A stretch of DNA of 17,414 bases from Candidatus Egaibacter danicus (GCA_011391115.1 JAABRC010000013.1:1-17414), one strand, 5' to 3'; counted from the stretch's first letter, positions 6,995-14,559 are shown. The notes: generated from the letters alone by a model not told the origin. Numbers and translations: made by a program.

Positions 6995-7807
6995 ATGATG
7001 CAGCTGATGGGCTGTGACTTCACCAGCCGCCCAACGAACAAAAAACCGATTGTTTTGGCCCTTGGCACCTCACAAAATGGGCGTGTCCAGCTATCGAAAT
7101 TGGAGCGCCTGAATTCCCTGACTGCGTTTGAGGCCTGGTTGAATCTGAACGCAGACTGGCTTGGCGCGCTGGATCTCCCGTTCGGCTTGCCGCGAGAGCT
7201 GGTCGAGGCGCTGGCCTGGCCAACACAATGGGACGCATGCATTTGCCACTACAGTGGCCTGAGCCGGGCTGATATTCGTGCCACGTTCGCCGCATTTTGT
7301 AATGCGCGACCTGCAGGCGGAAAGTTTGCGCATCGCGCCACAGACATTCCGGCTGGTTCCAGCCCGTCAATGAAATGGGTGAACCCGCCCGTTGCCTACA
7401 TGTTGCACGCTGGTATTCCGTTGTTACTGAAGTCGGGAGCGCACCTCCCAGGATTGCATCCGGGTAACACACGCCGCGTGGCGCTGGAGGGCTACCCCGG
7501 TTTGCTGGCCCGGGAAGTTCTGGGCAACCGGAGTTACAAGAGCGATGACAAGGCAAAACAGACGCCAGAGCGGTTGATTGCGCGCAAAGACCTGCTGGGC
7601 GCACTGGAGCATGGGCAGACGCGTTTGGGTCTTCGCCTGAAGCTCTCCCCTGCGCAGCACGACGCGTTGGTGGATGATGCCAGTGGTGATTCACTCGACG
7701 CGGTGTTGTGCCTGCTGCAGGCGGCATGGGCCAAAGCCCAGGGTGCACCTTGGTACGGATTGCCAGAGACGATGGACCCGCTGGAGGGCTGGATCGTCAC
7801 TGCCTGA
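6995..7807 (+). CDS. DUF429 family protein (RNase H-like fold, predicted nuclease)
   Basis: This 270-aa protein fits DUF429, a family predicted to have an RNase H-like fold and suspected nuclease activity, with no settled role. Acidic residues at the places expected for such a fold are D8 (GCDFTS), D60 (LDLPFGLP), E165 (ALEGYPG) and D232/D235 (GDSLDAVLCLLQAAWA). There is no signal peptide or membrane segment. ATG 6995 and ATG 6998 are both possible starts; GGTGGG upstream is a weak ribosome site. It lies 36 nt behind the BLUF gene in the same direction, so it may be the third gene of that transcript, although nothing in it suggests a pterin or light role. Its stop faces the MinD-like gene across 18 nt. 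Confidence 0.82.
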   Translation: MMQLMGCDFTSRPTNKKPIVLALGTSQNGRVQLSKLERLNSLTAFEAWLNLNADWLGALDLPFGLPRELVEALAWPTQWDACICHYSGLSRADIRATFAAFCNARPAGGKFAHRATDIPAGSSPSMKWVNPPVAYMLHAGIPLLLKSGAHLPGLHPGNTRRVALEGYPGLLAREVLGNRSYKSDDKAKQTPERLIARKDLLGALEHGQTRLGLRLKLSPAQHDALVDDASGDSLDAVLCLLQAAWAKAQGAPWYGLPETMDPLEGWIVTA

Positions 7808-7817
7808 TTGGGCAGGC
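7802..7817. terminator. Small dyad between convergent genes, weak terminator candidate
   Basis: GCCTG-N6-CAGGC overlaps the DUF429 stop codon and sits in the 18-nt gap between two converging genes. The position fits a bidirectional terminator, but the stem is only 5 bp and no T-run follows on either strand, so support is weak. Confidence 0.25.
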
Positions 7818-7825
7818 TTCATGGG

Positions 7826-8656
7826 TTAACGCGGGATGACAGTGTCCATCACTTTGGTTGCCAATTGCGATATCGCGAGACCGGCAGGGCACCCCGGCAT
7901 GGTTTGCATCAGTAACTGGCGCCGCATCACGGCCTGGCGCACCATGGGATCCGCGGGAATGTCCCCAAGGTGAAGCAGCTTGACGCCCTGTCCTGATTCC
8001 GGCGTCACAAAACGGTCAAGAACTTGCTGCAGTTGCGCCGTGATGGCCCGGCCGTCACCCAACCGCGCAGTCTGGTTGACGATGAGGCGAACGGTTTTTC
8101 GTGCCTGTTGTCCAACCAGAACCTTGATGGTGGCATAGGCATCGGTCAATGAAGTTGGCTCCGGTGTTGCCACAACCAGTACCTCGGATGCCAGTGATAC
8201 AGCAAACAAAACCACGTCAGAAATTCCGGCACCGGTATCCAGCAGCAGCACGTCGTAGTGGGGTATCAGTCCACTCACAATTTTAAGAAAATCGTCACGC
8301 ACTTCTGGTGTCAGGCGGGAATACTCGACCATCCCTGATCCGGCCAGCAAGACTGAAAACCCGCCAGGGGCCTTGATGATGGCCTGTTCCAGTTTGGCCT
8401 TGCCTGTGAACACATCGTGCAGTGTGATCTTGGGATACAGGTTAAGCACCACGTCCAGATTGGCCAGCCCCAGGTCTGCGTCCAGCACCAATACGCGCTG
8501 GCCGCGTTTGGCCAATGCAGCGGCCAGATTGGCCGAGACAAAGGTCTTGCCCACACCACCCTTACCGCTGGTAACGGCCAGTACTTTGCCAAAAGGTGCC
8601 ACAGGCAATGTGGATGGTTTCGGGTTTTCCGGGCTGGATGGCTGAATTTCACTCAT
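7826..8656 (-). CDS. MinD/ParA-family ATPase, FlhG-like
   Basis: This 276-aa P-loop ATPase has the deviant Walker A motif of the MinD/ParA class, SGKGGVGKT (residues 30-38, signature K32 and catalytic K37), Walker A' at D59-ADLGLAN and Walker B ending at D140 (VLLLDTGAG). Such proteins form ATP-dependent dimers and position cell structures: division site, flagella, chemoreceptors or DNA. The closest feel is FlhG/FleN, but the N-terminal DQAxGLR activation motif of flagellar FlhG is absent and a Pro/Ser-rich leader of about 20 residues takes its place. No min or flagellar genes are nearby. Its ATG overlaps the stop of the upstream diguanylate cyclase by ATGA. No amphipathic C-terminal membrane helix like that of MinD is obvious. 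Confidence 0.85.
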   Translation of the reverse strand: MSEIQPSSPENPKPSTLPVAPFGKVLAVTSGKGGVGKTFVSANLAAALAKRGQRVLVLDADLGLANLDVVLNLYPKITLHDVFTGKAKLEQAIIKAPGGFSVLLAGSGMVEYSRLTPEVRDDFLKIVSGLIPHYDVLLLDTGAGISDVVLFAVSLASEVLVVATPEPTSLTDAYATIKVLVGQQARKTVRLIVNQTARLGDGRAITAQLQQVLDRFVTPESGQGVKLLHLGDIPADPMVRQAVMRRQLLMQTMPGCPAGLAISQLATKVMDTVIPR

Positions 8657-9441
8657 GGGTTTACCTTTTGCGCGGCGCTGTGCGTGCTATCACCATTGAC
8701 TGCCTCGATCCAGGCAGGATCGCCCAATGCGAGGTGACCGAACAACATGTTTTTCTCTTCAGCACTGACAGAAATGACTTGCTGATGGTCCAGACATACC
8801 CGGTTACGGCCTTCCGATTTGGCCCGATACAGCTGCAAGTCCGCCCGTTCGGTCCACAAGGTTGTTGTTGACCTCACCCACTCGGGCGCATAGGCGCCAC
8901 CCATGCTGACGGTCACGTGGAGCGTGACCAACGGTGAAATACTGATGGGCAATGCCTCGACGGCACGACGAATTCGTTCTGCGACGGCTGCGCCAAATGA
9001 CACCTGGCAGTTCGGCAAAACTACCGCAAACTCTTCGCCACCGTAGCGGGCTACGGTATCCATGGGCCTCACACAACCCTCCAGGCATTTGGCGATGGCT
9101 TGTAGCACCTGGTCACCGGCCTGATGGCCGTGCGTGTCATTCACTTTCTTGAAGTGGTCTATGTCCAGCATCAGCAACAAGGCGGATTCTCCGGAACGGG
9201 CGACAACCTCAATGCCGCGCTCCAGCACGGTGTGGAACTGGCGCCGGTTGGCCAGGCCCGTGAGCGGATCCTTGAGCGAAAGCTCGCACAGGCCATCGAT
9301 GACGCCCTGCAGATATTCAATGGAAGACTCTTGCGGGGACACCAGACTGTCCACCGTGCCGCCGTGTTTCAGCAGCGCCAGCGCATCGCCCAGTCGCAGA
9401 TCATGCAGACTGACGGGAGAAGGGATGGTTGAGTCGGCCAC
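8653..9441 (-). CDS. GGDEF-domain diguanylate cyclase
   Basis: This soluble protein of about 262 aa should make cyclic di-GMP from two GTP. The catalytic signature is RYGGEEFAVVLPN, with the metal-binding DIDHFKKVNDTHGHQAGD upstream. The inhibitory I-site RxxD is present as RPMD, five residues before GGEEF, so product inhibition is expected. The N-terminal 55 or so residues form no recognisable sensor domain; LSLKDPLTGLANRR opens the GGDEF domain in the standard way. The start is unsure. I chose GTG 9441 because residues encoded farther upstream look non-coding; ATG 9564 would give 303 aa and overlap a candidate gene on the other strand. Neither has a clear ribosome site. Its TGA overlaps the ATG of the MinD-like gene, so the two are co-translated. 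Confidence 0.88.
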   Translation of the reverse strand: MADSTIPSPVSLHDLRLGDALALLKHGGTVDSLVSPQESSIEYLQGVIDGLCELSLKDPLTGLANRRQFHTVLERGIEVVARSGESALLLMLDIDHFKKVNDTHGHQAGDQVLQAIAKCLEGCVRPMDTVARYGGEEFAVVLPNCQVSFGAAVAERIRRAVEALPISISPLVTLHVTVSMGGAYAPEWVRSTTTLWTERADLQLYRAKSEGRNRVCLDHQQVISVSAEEKNMLFGHLALGDPAWIEAVNGDSTHSAAQKVNP

Positions 9442-9479
9442 AGGGCAATTGGGATAGGATCGCGGAAAGTCTAACAGGA

Positions 9480-9498
9480 CGTACTGCCGCCAAGTACG
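9480..9498. promoter_or_regulatory. Operator-like dyad in a divergent intergenic region
   Basis: CGTACT-N7-AGTACG is a perfect 6-bp inverted repeat about 40 bp upstream of the likely diguanylate cyclase start, in the gap between that gene and the DUF1232 cluster on the other strand. Position and symmetry would suit a dimeric regulator, but I could not place convincing promoter hexamers around it. Apart from this dyad I see nothing definite in 9442-9576. Confidence 0.3.
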
Positions 9499-9576
9499 GG
9501 AAATCAGGTCTATTTCCCGGGCATTATTTGAGCTACGCCGTGACCGGGTGTTGCCGGTTGGCATTTGGAAGTTTTG

Positions 9577-9699
9577 ATGCAATTGTTACCGCGCTGGATC
9601 GCGAATTACCTGCAAGAACGTTCACTCGATCACTGGATCAAGACGGTGATTGTCACGGTGCCGGACGTTTCCCGGACGTTGTCCTGGGCGCCGGCATGA
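9577..9699 (+). CDS. Candidate small gene, 40 aa, unknown function
   Basis: I do not recognise this product. It is an open frame of 40 codons plus TGA, starting MQLLPRWIANYL and ending VSRTLSWAPA. Three things suggest it may be real. GGAAG lies 5 nt before the ATG. The TGA (9697-9699) overlaps the ATG of the DUF1232 gene in the same ATGA arrangement used twice more in this cluster. About 29 of 40 codons end in G or C, like the neighbours. It has three tryptophans and a mixed hydrophobic/charged pattern without a clear membrane helix. It could be a small protein, a coupling leader peptide, a decayed fragment of a longer gene, or chance. Confidence 0.35.
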   Translation: MQLLPRWIANYLQERSLDHWIKTVIVTVPDVSRTLSWAPA

Positions 9700-10091
9700 A
9701 AGCGCTCAAGTTGATGGCGGTTGCCAACAAGGCAAAACTGTTTCACTATTTGACGGCGCTTTGGCTGTTGTTGAAAGATTCACGCACACCGCTGGCCGCC
9801 AAACTGGTGGCTGGCGTTGTCGTCGCCTACGCGCTTAGCCCCATTGACCTGATCCCGGATTTCATCCCGGTGCTGGGTCTGCTCGACGACGTCATCCTGG
9901 TCCCGCTGGGCGTGGCGCTGGCAGTCAAACTGGTGCCTCCACCGTTATGGGCAGAAATGCGGCAGCGTGCTGACGGTTTTCAGGGTCGTTTACCCAAAAT
10001 GATGTGGGGGTTGTTGATCGTCGTGGCCATCTGGCTCATGCTGCTGGCTGCCTTCATTTACTGGCTGGTGCATTCGGTTCTCAACGCATGA
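9696..10091 (+). CDS. DUF1232 (YkvA-like) membrane protein
   Basis: This 131-aa protein shows the DUF1232 signature in its middle: RTPLAAKLVAGVVVAYALSP followed by IDLIPDFIPVLGLLDD (about residues 31-66), a conserved hydrophobic block of unknown function found in small membrane-associated proteins. A second hydrophobic helix lies near the C-terminus (about 107-127, GLLIVVAIWLMLLAAFIYWL). ATG 9696 gives the usual family length; ATG 9714 is possible. The reading frame stays open upstream to 9429, but that extension runs antisense to the diguanylate cyclase start and does not resemble the family. Its TGA overlaps the nuclease gene start (ATGA at 10088-10091), so the two are probably co-translated. 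Confidence 0.87.
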   Translation: MKALKLMAVANKAKLFHYLTALWLLLKDSRTPLAAKLVAGVVVAYALSPIDLIPDFIPVLGLLDDVILVPLGVALAVKLVPPPLWAEMRQRADGFQGRLPKMMWGLLIVVAIWLMLLAAFIYWLVHSVLNA

Positions 10092-10570
10092 GGAATTGCC
10101 TGTTGGCATTAGCTGCCGCTTTCGCCGCGTGCTCGGCCTGTTCAGCAGGGCCCTGGCAGGGAGTCGTGACCCGGGTTGCCGACGGCGACACGCTCTGGGT
10201 GCGTCCGGTCAACGGCGGCAAGCCCCGCAAGCTGCGGATAGATGGCATCGATGCGCCCGAGATATGCCAAACTTGGGGTGTGAAGTCCAGGGAAGCCCTC
10301 TCAAGCCGCGTGCTGAATCAGACTGTGCTGGTGCAGGGGCGCCGCAAGGACAGTTATGACCGAACGTTGGCCAGCCTCAAGTTCAGGGGTGAAGACATGG
10401 GCGACTGGATGGTGTCCCGCGGTTACGCGTGGTCTTATCACTACCAGCGCCAGGTTGGACCCTATCCCGAACAGGAGACACAGGCGAGGGCGGCACGTCG
10501 TGGTCTGTTTGCCCATTCCCCAGCAATCCGGCCCAGGGAATTTCGGAGAAAACACGGCCCCTGTCAGTGA
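10088..10570 (+). CDS. Secreted thermonuclease (SNase-like) family protein
   Basis: This 160-aa protein has an N-terminal signal sequence (MRNCLLALAAAFAACSACSA) and one staphylococcal nuclease-like domain. The catalytic set is complete by spacing: D34 (ADGDT), R50, D55 and E58 (LRIDGIDAPE), and R92 (SYDRTLASL), matching SNase D21, R35, D40, E43 and R87. It should be exported and cut DNA or RNA with Ca2+. AAAFAAC has an imperfect lipobox (Phe at -3), so a lipoprotein is possible, but signal peptidase I cleavage after CSA is at least as likely. The chosen ATG overlaps the DUF1232 stop and starts exactly at the signal peptide. Its 3' end overlaps the converging moeB-type gene by 7 bp. Confidence 0.9.
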   Translation: MRNCLLALAAAFAACSACSAGPWQGVVTRVADGDTLWVRPVNGGKPRKLRIDGIDAPEICQTWGVKSREALSSRVLNQTVLVQGRRKDSYDRTLASLKFRGEDMGDWMVSRGYAWSYHYQRQVGPYPEQETQARAARRGLFAHSPAIRPREFRRKHGPCQ

Positions 10571-11316
10571 CGTGAGCCACAAACCGGGCAGGAGGTGTTG
10601 CGCGGCAGACGGATGTCGTTCCACTCCATGGAGCGGCCATCCAGCATCAGCAGGCGACCAGCAATGGATTCGCCCGCACCGCTGAGCAGTTTCAGTGCTT
10701 CTGCAGCCTGCATGGACCCAATGATGCCAACCAGCGGCGCAAAAACGCCCATCGTCGAGCAGCGGGTTTCTTCAAAGTTGGCATCTGGCGGGAAAATGCA
10801 GGCGTAACAGGGTGACCCGGTATCCCGGGTGTCATACACACTGATTTGTCCGTCGAAACGAATGGCCGCACCCGATACCAGAGGTTTGCGATGTTTCACG
10901 CAAGCAGCATTGACTGCCTGTCGCGTTGAAAAATTGTCGCAGCAGTCCAGAACCACATCGGCCTGGGCAACCAGTGCGTCCAGCATAGGGGCATCGGCTC
11001 GAGCCTGAATGGTTGATACAACAACTTCGGTGTTGATTGCGGCAATAGCAGCCTGGGCAGATGTCACCTTGGGTTGGCCTACGCTGGAAAGCGTGTGCAC
11101 AATTTGCCGCTGCAGGTTGGTCAGATCTACCGTGTCGTCGTCAACGAGGGTGATGTGCCCGACACCCGCAGACCCAAGGTAAAGCGCTACCGGCGAGCCC
11201 AAGCCTCCCGCGCCAATAACCAGCGCCCTGCCACCAGAGATTTTTTCCTGCCCCTCAATGCCAATCTCGTTCAGCAGAATATGGCGCGAATAGCGCAGAA
11301 GCTGATCATCGGTCAT
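10564..11316 (-). CDS. moeB: MoeB/ThiF-type adenylyltransferase (E1-like)
   Basis: This 250-aa E1-like enzyme adenylates the C-terminal Gly-Gly of a ubiquitin-like sulfur carrier such as MoaD or ThiS, for molybdopterin or thiazole synthesis in the cytoplasm. The ATP site is GAGGLGSP (residues 35-42) with DDDTVDLTNLQRQ (59-71) and DCCDNFSTR (124-132). The structural zinc is bound by C170 and C173 (CYAC) and C243 and C246 (CPVC). C186 in ETRCSTMGV sits where the conserved cysteine of the family lies. There is no rhodanese domain at the C-terminus, so it is not the fused MoeBR type. No moaD, moaE or thiS is nearby, so MoeB versus ThiF cannot be decided here. It lies 26 nt downstream of ctpA on the same strand. 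Confidence 0.9.
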   Translation of the reverse strand: MTDDQLLRYSRHILLNEIGIEGQEKISGGRALVIGAGGLGSPVALYLGSAGVGHITLVDDDTVDLTNLQRQIVHTLSSVGQPKVTSAQAAIAAINTEVVVSTIQARADAPMLDALVAQADVVLDCCDNFSTRQAVNAACVKHRKPLVSGAAIRFDGQISVYDTRDTGSPCYACIFPPDANFEETRCSTMGVFAPLVGIIGSMQAAEALKLLSGAGESIAGRLLMLDGRSMEWNDIRLPRNTSCPVCGSRH

Positions 11317-11342
11317 GGAGCCGCCGCGTAAGTCCTGCCGCT

Positions 11343-12779
11343 CTAGTTTTCCTTGACCTCTTCCTTGCGCTCGGTCAGCGTCTTGCTGACCATGACGGGG
11401 CGGCCCTTGAGCTTGTTGATGGCTTGCAGCAGTGGGAAATCCTTGTCAGAGCCAAATTCAGGCAGTCGACGTTCAGCTGCCGGTTTTTTGGCTTCTTCTT
11501 CCAGCTTTTTCAGGGCTTCGTCGCGCGCTTTTTCACGGGCCACATCTTTTTTCTCAATGCCCTGGCCGCTGTTGAGGTGTTTTTCCAGGTCCGCTTCACG
11601 GGTACGCAGAGCCGCGAACAGGTTGCCCTCTTCGGTTTCATCCACCATGACGTCCGGCACGATACCCTTGGCCTGAATCGAGCGGCCACTTGGCGTGTAG
11701 TAACGCGCGGTTGTGATCTTGAGTCCTGTATCAGGTCCCAGCGGGCGGACGGTCTGGACAGACCCTTTGCCAAAAGTCTGGTTACCCATGATCACGCCAC
11801 GCTTGTAGTCCTGCAAAGCGCCTGCAACGATTTCACTGGCAGACGCCGAGCCTTCGTTGACCAGAACCACCAGCGGGATGGTTTTGAGGCTGGCAGGCAG
11901 ACGCTTCAGGGGGTCGGCCCCGCCACGGCGCTGATAAAACTCAGGCGAGGCCTTGTAGGTGAATTTGCTGTCGGCCAATTGCCCATTGGTGGAGACCACC
12001 GTGACGTTTTCCGGCAGAAAAGCCGCCGATACCGCGACCGCAGCATCCAGCAGACCACCCGGATCGTTGCGTAGATCCAGCACCATCCCTTTCAGGTTAG
12101 GGTCCTGTTTATAAATCTCCTCCACCTTGCGCGCGAAGTCTTCCACCGTGCGCTCCTGGAACTGGCTCAGGCGAATCCAGGCGTAACCCGGCTCCATCAC
12201 CTTGCCGCGTACCGATTGCGTACGGATTTCCTCACGCGTGATCGTGACCGGGAAGCTGCGGTTCTCATCCTTGCGGAAAATGGTGAGGATGACCTTGGTA
12301 TTGGGCTCGCCGCGCATGCGTTTGACGGCTTCGTTCAGCGGCAGGCCCTTGACTGCGGTGTCATCAATCTTGGTGATCAGGTCATTGGTCTTGAGGCCAG
12401 CCCGGAATGCTGGTGAGCCTTCGATAGGTGTCACGACCTTGACCAGCCCGTCTTCCTGGGTGATCTCAATGCCCACGCCGACAAAGCGGCCTGATGTGCC
12501 TTCGCGAAATTCCTTGAAAGACTTTTTGTCGAAATACTGCGAGTGTGGGTCCAGGCTGGCAACCATGCCGGTGATGGCTTCGGTAATGAGTTTTTTCTCA
12601 TCTACCGGCTCCACGTAATCGGTCTTGACAATGCCGAACACCGAGGCCAACTGCTGCAATTCTTCCAGCGGCAGCGGAGCCAGCGTCCCGCGCGCAACCG
12701 TTTGAAGCGATACCGTGGTCAGTGCCCCGGCCACAACGCCCAGAGAAACCCAGCCAGCAATTTTCAGTTTTTGACCCAT
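11343..12779 (-). CDS. ctpA: S41-family carboxy-terminal processing protease
   Basis: This 478-aa periplasmic serine protease has an N-terminal signal or anchor (about 8-30), a PDZ domain (about 97-180, with RFVGVGIEI at its start) and an S41 catalytic domain. The Ser-Lys dyad is S313 in NEGSASASE and K338 in TFGKGSVQT, 25 residues apart as in E. coli Tsp. It should clip C-terminal tails of periplasmic or membrane proteins. The last 90 or so residues hold a highly charged Lys/Glu/Ala helix region (about 395-440), probably a coiled coil. A TATATT -10-like box lies 33-38 nt upstream on the same strand. The moeB-type gene follows after 26 nt, so the two probably share a transcript. Confidence 0.95.
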   Translation of the reverse strand: MGQKLKIAGWVSLGVVAGALTTVSLQTVARGTLAPLPLEELQQLASVFGIVKTDYVEPVDEKKLITEAITGMVASLDPHSQYFDKKSFKEFREGTSGRFVGVGIEITQEDGLVKVVTPIEGSPAFRAGLKTNDLITKIDDTAVKGLPLNEAVKRMRGEPNTKVILTIFRKDENRSFPVTITREEIRTQSVRGKVMEPGYAWIRLSQFQERTVEDFARKVEEIYKQDPNLKGMVLDLRNDPGGLLDAAVAVSAAFLPENVTVVSTNGQLADSKFTYKASPEFYQRRGGADPLKRLPASLKTIPLVVLVNEGSASASEIVAGALQDYKRGVIMGNQTFGKGSVQTVRPLGPDTGLKITTARYYTPSGRSIQAKGIVPDVMVDETEEGNLFAALRTREADLEKHLNSGQGIEKKDVAREKARDEALKKLEEEAKKPAAERRLPEFGSDKDFPLLQAINKLKGRPVMVSKTLTERKEEVKEN

Positions 12780-12811
12780 AAATCATCCTGTGCAGCAAAA
12801 ACTGCCGCTTC

Positions 12812-12817
12812 AATATA
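12812..12817 (-). promoter_or_regulatory. Possible -10 element for ctpA
   Basis: TATATT read on the minus strand, 33 nt before the ctpA ATG. No convincing -35 stands 16-18 nt upstream, so this is only a suggestion. The rest of the 131-bp gpmA-ctpA gap holds an imperfect inverted repeat (12835-12874, arms TTGCCCCTCA and TGAGGGCAA) without a T-run. Confidence 0.25.
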
Positions 12818-12910
12818 CACCTTGGAGACACGCATTGCCCCTCAGTTCCCCAACGTATGGGCTTTTGAGGGCAACCGCATGCTGCAATCGCCAAATTTGA
12901 CTGGATTTAC

Positions 12911-13654
12911 TCAAGCTTTACCTTGCGCCGCCACGGCGGCGGCGGCTTTGGCCGCTGCCTCGGCGTCGCCGAGGTAGTAATGCCGGATAGGCTTCAGATC
13001 CGCGTCCAGCTCGTAAACCAATGGTATGCCATTGGGAATGTTGAGACCCACAATGTCGTTATCAGCGATGTTGTCCAGGTATTTCACCAGCGCGCGAATG
13101 GAATTGCCATGGGCGGCCACCAGAACGCGTTTACCAGCCTTGATGGCGGGCGCCATGGATTCTTTCCAGAAGGGAAGTACCCTTGCTACCGTATCCTTGA
13201 GGCATTCGGTCAGCGGTATCTGATCAGGCTGCAGTTTCGCGTACCGGACATCGCCGCGCTCGCTGCGTGGGTCGACAGGCTCCAGCGCTGGTGGCGGCGT
13301 ATCGTAGCTGCGCCGCCAGACGAGCACCTGCGCATCACCGTATTGCCTGGCTATGTCGGCCTTGTTGAGCCCCTGCAGGGCGCCGTAATGGCGCTCGTTC
13401 AGGCGCCAGCTGTGAACCACCGGCAGCCAGGTGCGGTCCATTTCGTCCAGGCAGTGCCACAGCGTTCGCGTCGCGCGTTTGAGCACGCTGGTATACGCCA
13501 GATCAAAGTCATACCCTTCGCTTTTCAGTAGCCGCCCTGCATTTTTGGCTTGTTCAACCCCGGTGGGGGTCAAATCCACGTCAGTCCAGCCGGTGAAGCG
13601 GTTGTCAAGGTTCCACGTGGATTCGCCGTGGCGGACGAGAACAAGTTTGTGCAT
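12911..13654 (-). CDS. gpmA: 2,3-bisphosphoglycerate-dependent phosphoglycerate mutase
   Basis: This 247-aa glycolytic/gluconeogenic enzyme interconverts 3- and 2-phosphoglycerate through a phosphohistidine. The phosphohistidine is H9 in [11 protein letters not shown]60 (LKRATRT), E87 ([10 protein letters not shown]) and H182 ([10 protein letters not shown]) complete the active site. Length fits the dPGM family (about 250). The C-terminal tail after residue 230 is almost all alanine ([14 protein letters not shown]), an Ala-rich variant of the flexible family tail. No Shine-Dalgarno site is visible before the ATG, but the start matches the family N-terminus exactly. It is divergent from the rhodanese gene and lies upstream of ctpA on the same strand, 131 bp away. 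Confidence 0.97.
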   Translation of the reverse strand: MHKLVLVRHGESTWNLDNRFTGWTDVDLTPTGVEQAKNAGRLLKSEGYDFDLAYTSVLKRATRTLWHCLDEMDRTWLPVVHSWRLNERHYGALQGLNKADIARQYGDAQVLVWRRSYDTPPPALEPVDPRSERGDVRYAKLQPDQIPLTECLKDTVARVLPFWKESMAPAIKAGKRVLVAAHGNSIRALVKYLDNIADNDIVGLNIPNGIPLVYELDADLKPIRHYYLGDAEAAAKAAAAVAAQGKA

Positions 13655-13711
13655 GGTTGGATTGATTTTGGGGGGAAGGCGAGCCCGCAGGCGCAGCGTA
13701 AGGCCCCATTC

Positions 13712-13719
13712 TATAAAAT
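13712..13719 (+). promoter_or_regulatory. Possible -10 for the rhodanese gene in the divergent gap with gpmA
   Basis: TATAAAAT lies 38-45 nt before the GTG start at 13757. Read on the other strand the same bases contain TTTTATAGAAT, which could serve gpmA. No good -35 is seen on either side. If used, transcription would start near 13724, excluding the upstream in-frame ATGs at 13718 and 13721 as start codons. Confidence 0.35.
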
Positions 13720-13756
13720 GATGGGTTTTACCGTTGGTTACAAGATTGGAATCTGT

Positions 13757-14164
13757 GTGAAATTCATTATCGATAACTGGATGCTGCTGGCCGTTGCGTT
13801 TGCTTCAGGCGCCATGCTGATATGGCCTGTAGTTCAGGGGGCTACCAATGCAGGTCTGAGCGCGGCAGGGGCCGTTCAGTTGATCAATCGCGAGAAAGCA
13901 GTCGTGATTGATGTGTGCGAGGCCTCGGAATATGCTGCCGGGCACGTGGGCGGAGCAAAGAATATTCCTCTGGGTCAATTGGAAGAAAAACTGCCGGGGC
14001 TGGTCAAGAACAAGTCTGTTCCCATCATTCTGGTGTGCCAAAGCGGCGCCCGCTCCGGGCGTGCGGTGGCGGTGGCGAAGAAGCTGGGCTACGAGCAAGT
14101 CCAGTCCCTCGGCGGTGGGCTCGGTGCCTGGCGCTCGGCCAGCCTGCCCATTGAAAAAGCTTGA
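13757..14164 (+). CDS. Membrane-anchored rhodanese-like sulfurtransferase, YibN type
   Basis: This 135-aa protein has one N-terminal membrane helix (about 8-27, [18 protein letters not shown]) followed by a single rhodanese domain. The active-site loop is C94-QSGARS, so it should carry a persulfide and transfer sulfur. The domain also shows [23 protein letters not shown] in the usual place. I chose GTG 13757 (VKFIIDNW) because it starts just before the helix and GGA stands 6 nt upstream; ATGs at 13718 and 13721 in the same frame would add 12-13 residues. It matches E. coli YibN, which is likewise followed by grxC, secB and gpsA. The grxC gene begins 31 nt downstream. Confidence 0.9.
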   Translation: MKFIIDNWMLLAVAFASGAMLIWPVVQGATNAGLSAAGAVQLINREKAVVIDVCEASEYAAGHVGGAKNIPLGQLEEKLPGLVKNKSVPIILVCQSGARSGRAVAVAKKLGYEQVQSLGGGLGAWRSASLPIEKA

Positions 14165-14195
14165 ATCGACCTGAAATAGATTTTTGAGGTTCCAC

Positions 14196-14456
14196 ATGCA
14201 AGCCGTCAAGATGTATACCACCGCCGTTTGTCCCTACTGCATTCGCGCCAAACAATTGCTTAATGCTCGTGGCGTCTCCGAGATTGAAGAGATTCGCGTG
14301 GATTTGCTGGCTGATGAGCGCTCCCGCATGATGGCGCTCACCGGCCGCCGCACGGTGCCGCAGATCTTCATCGGGCAGACGCATGTCGGTGGCTGCGATG
14401 ATCTGATGGCGCTGGATGGGCGGGGTGCTTTGTTGCCCTTGCTCAATGGCGCCTGA
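14196..14456 (+). CDS. grxC: Glutaredoxin 3
   Basis: This 86-aa glutaredoxin reduces disulfides and glutathione-protein mixed disulfides with glutathione in the cytoplasm. The dithiol site is C12-P-Y-C15; the cis-proline loop TVPQIFI and the glutathione-binding GGCDDLMALD follow in the usual order. ATG 14196 is supported by GAGG 6 nt upstream. Length matches GrxC (about 83 aa). It sits between the rhodanese gene and secB, the same order as in E. coli. A terminator-like hairpin begins 45 nt after its stop. Confidence 0.95.
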   Translation: MQAVKMYTTAVCPYCIRAKQLLNARGVSEIEEIRVDLLADERSRMMALTGRRTVPQIFIGQTHVGGCDDLMALDGRGALLPLLNGA

Positions 14457-14501
14457 GATAATTCATTCCAATTACTTCCCGCCGATGCCGGTCGTGATGT
14501 T

Positions 14502-14542
14502 CCGGCCCCGCTGGTTTTCAGCAACCGGGCCGGCTTTGTTTT
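14502..14542 (+). terminator. Terminator-like hairpin between grxC and secB
   Basis: CCGGCCC (14502-14508) pairs perfectly with GGGCCGG (14527-14533). An inner GCTG/CAGC pair extends the stem, and CTTTGTTTT follows at 14534-14542. This is a good Rho-independent terminator shape for the rhodanese-grxC transcript. It ends only 17 nt before the secB ATG, leaving no room for a separate secB promoter downstream. Confidence 0.7.
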
Positions 14543-14559
14543 AACCAGAAAGAGTTCCC

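Noticed and set aside
9442..9582. N-terminal extension of the diguanylate cyclase from TTG 9582 or ATG 9564
   Set aside because: The added 41-47 residues look non-coding and overlap a candidate plus-strand gene; kept only as an alternative start.
9429..9695. Upstream extension of the DUF1232 frame
   Set aside because: It runs antisense to the cyclase N-terminus, does not resemble the family, and the protein has normal length from ATG 9696.
12835..12874. Imperfect inverted repeat (TTGCCCCTCA / TGAGGGCAA) between gpmA and ctpA
   Set aside because: The 22-nt loop, the bulge and the lack of a T-run make it a poor terminator, and it has no similarity to the 60-bp repeat.
13550..13756. Upstream extension of the rhodanese frame into gpmA
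   Set aside because: It overlaps the divergent gpmA gene, and the membrane-anchored protein starts naturally at GTG 13757.
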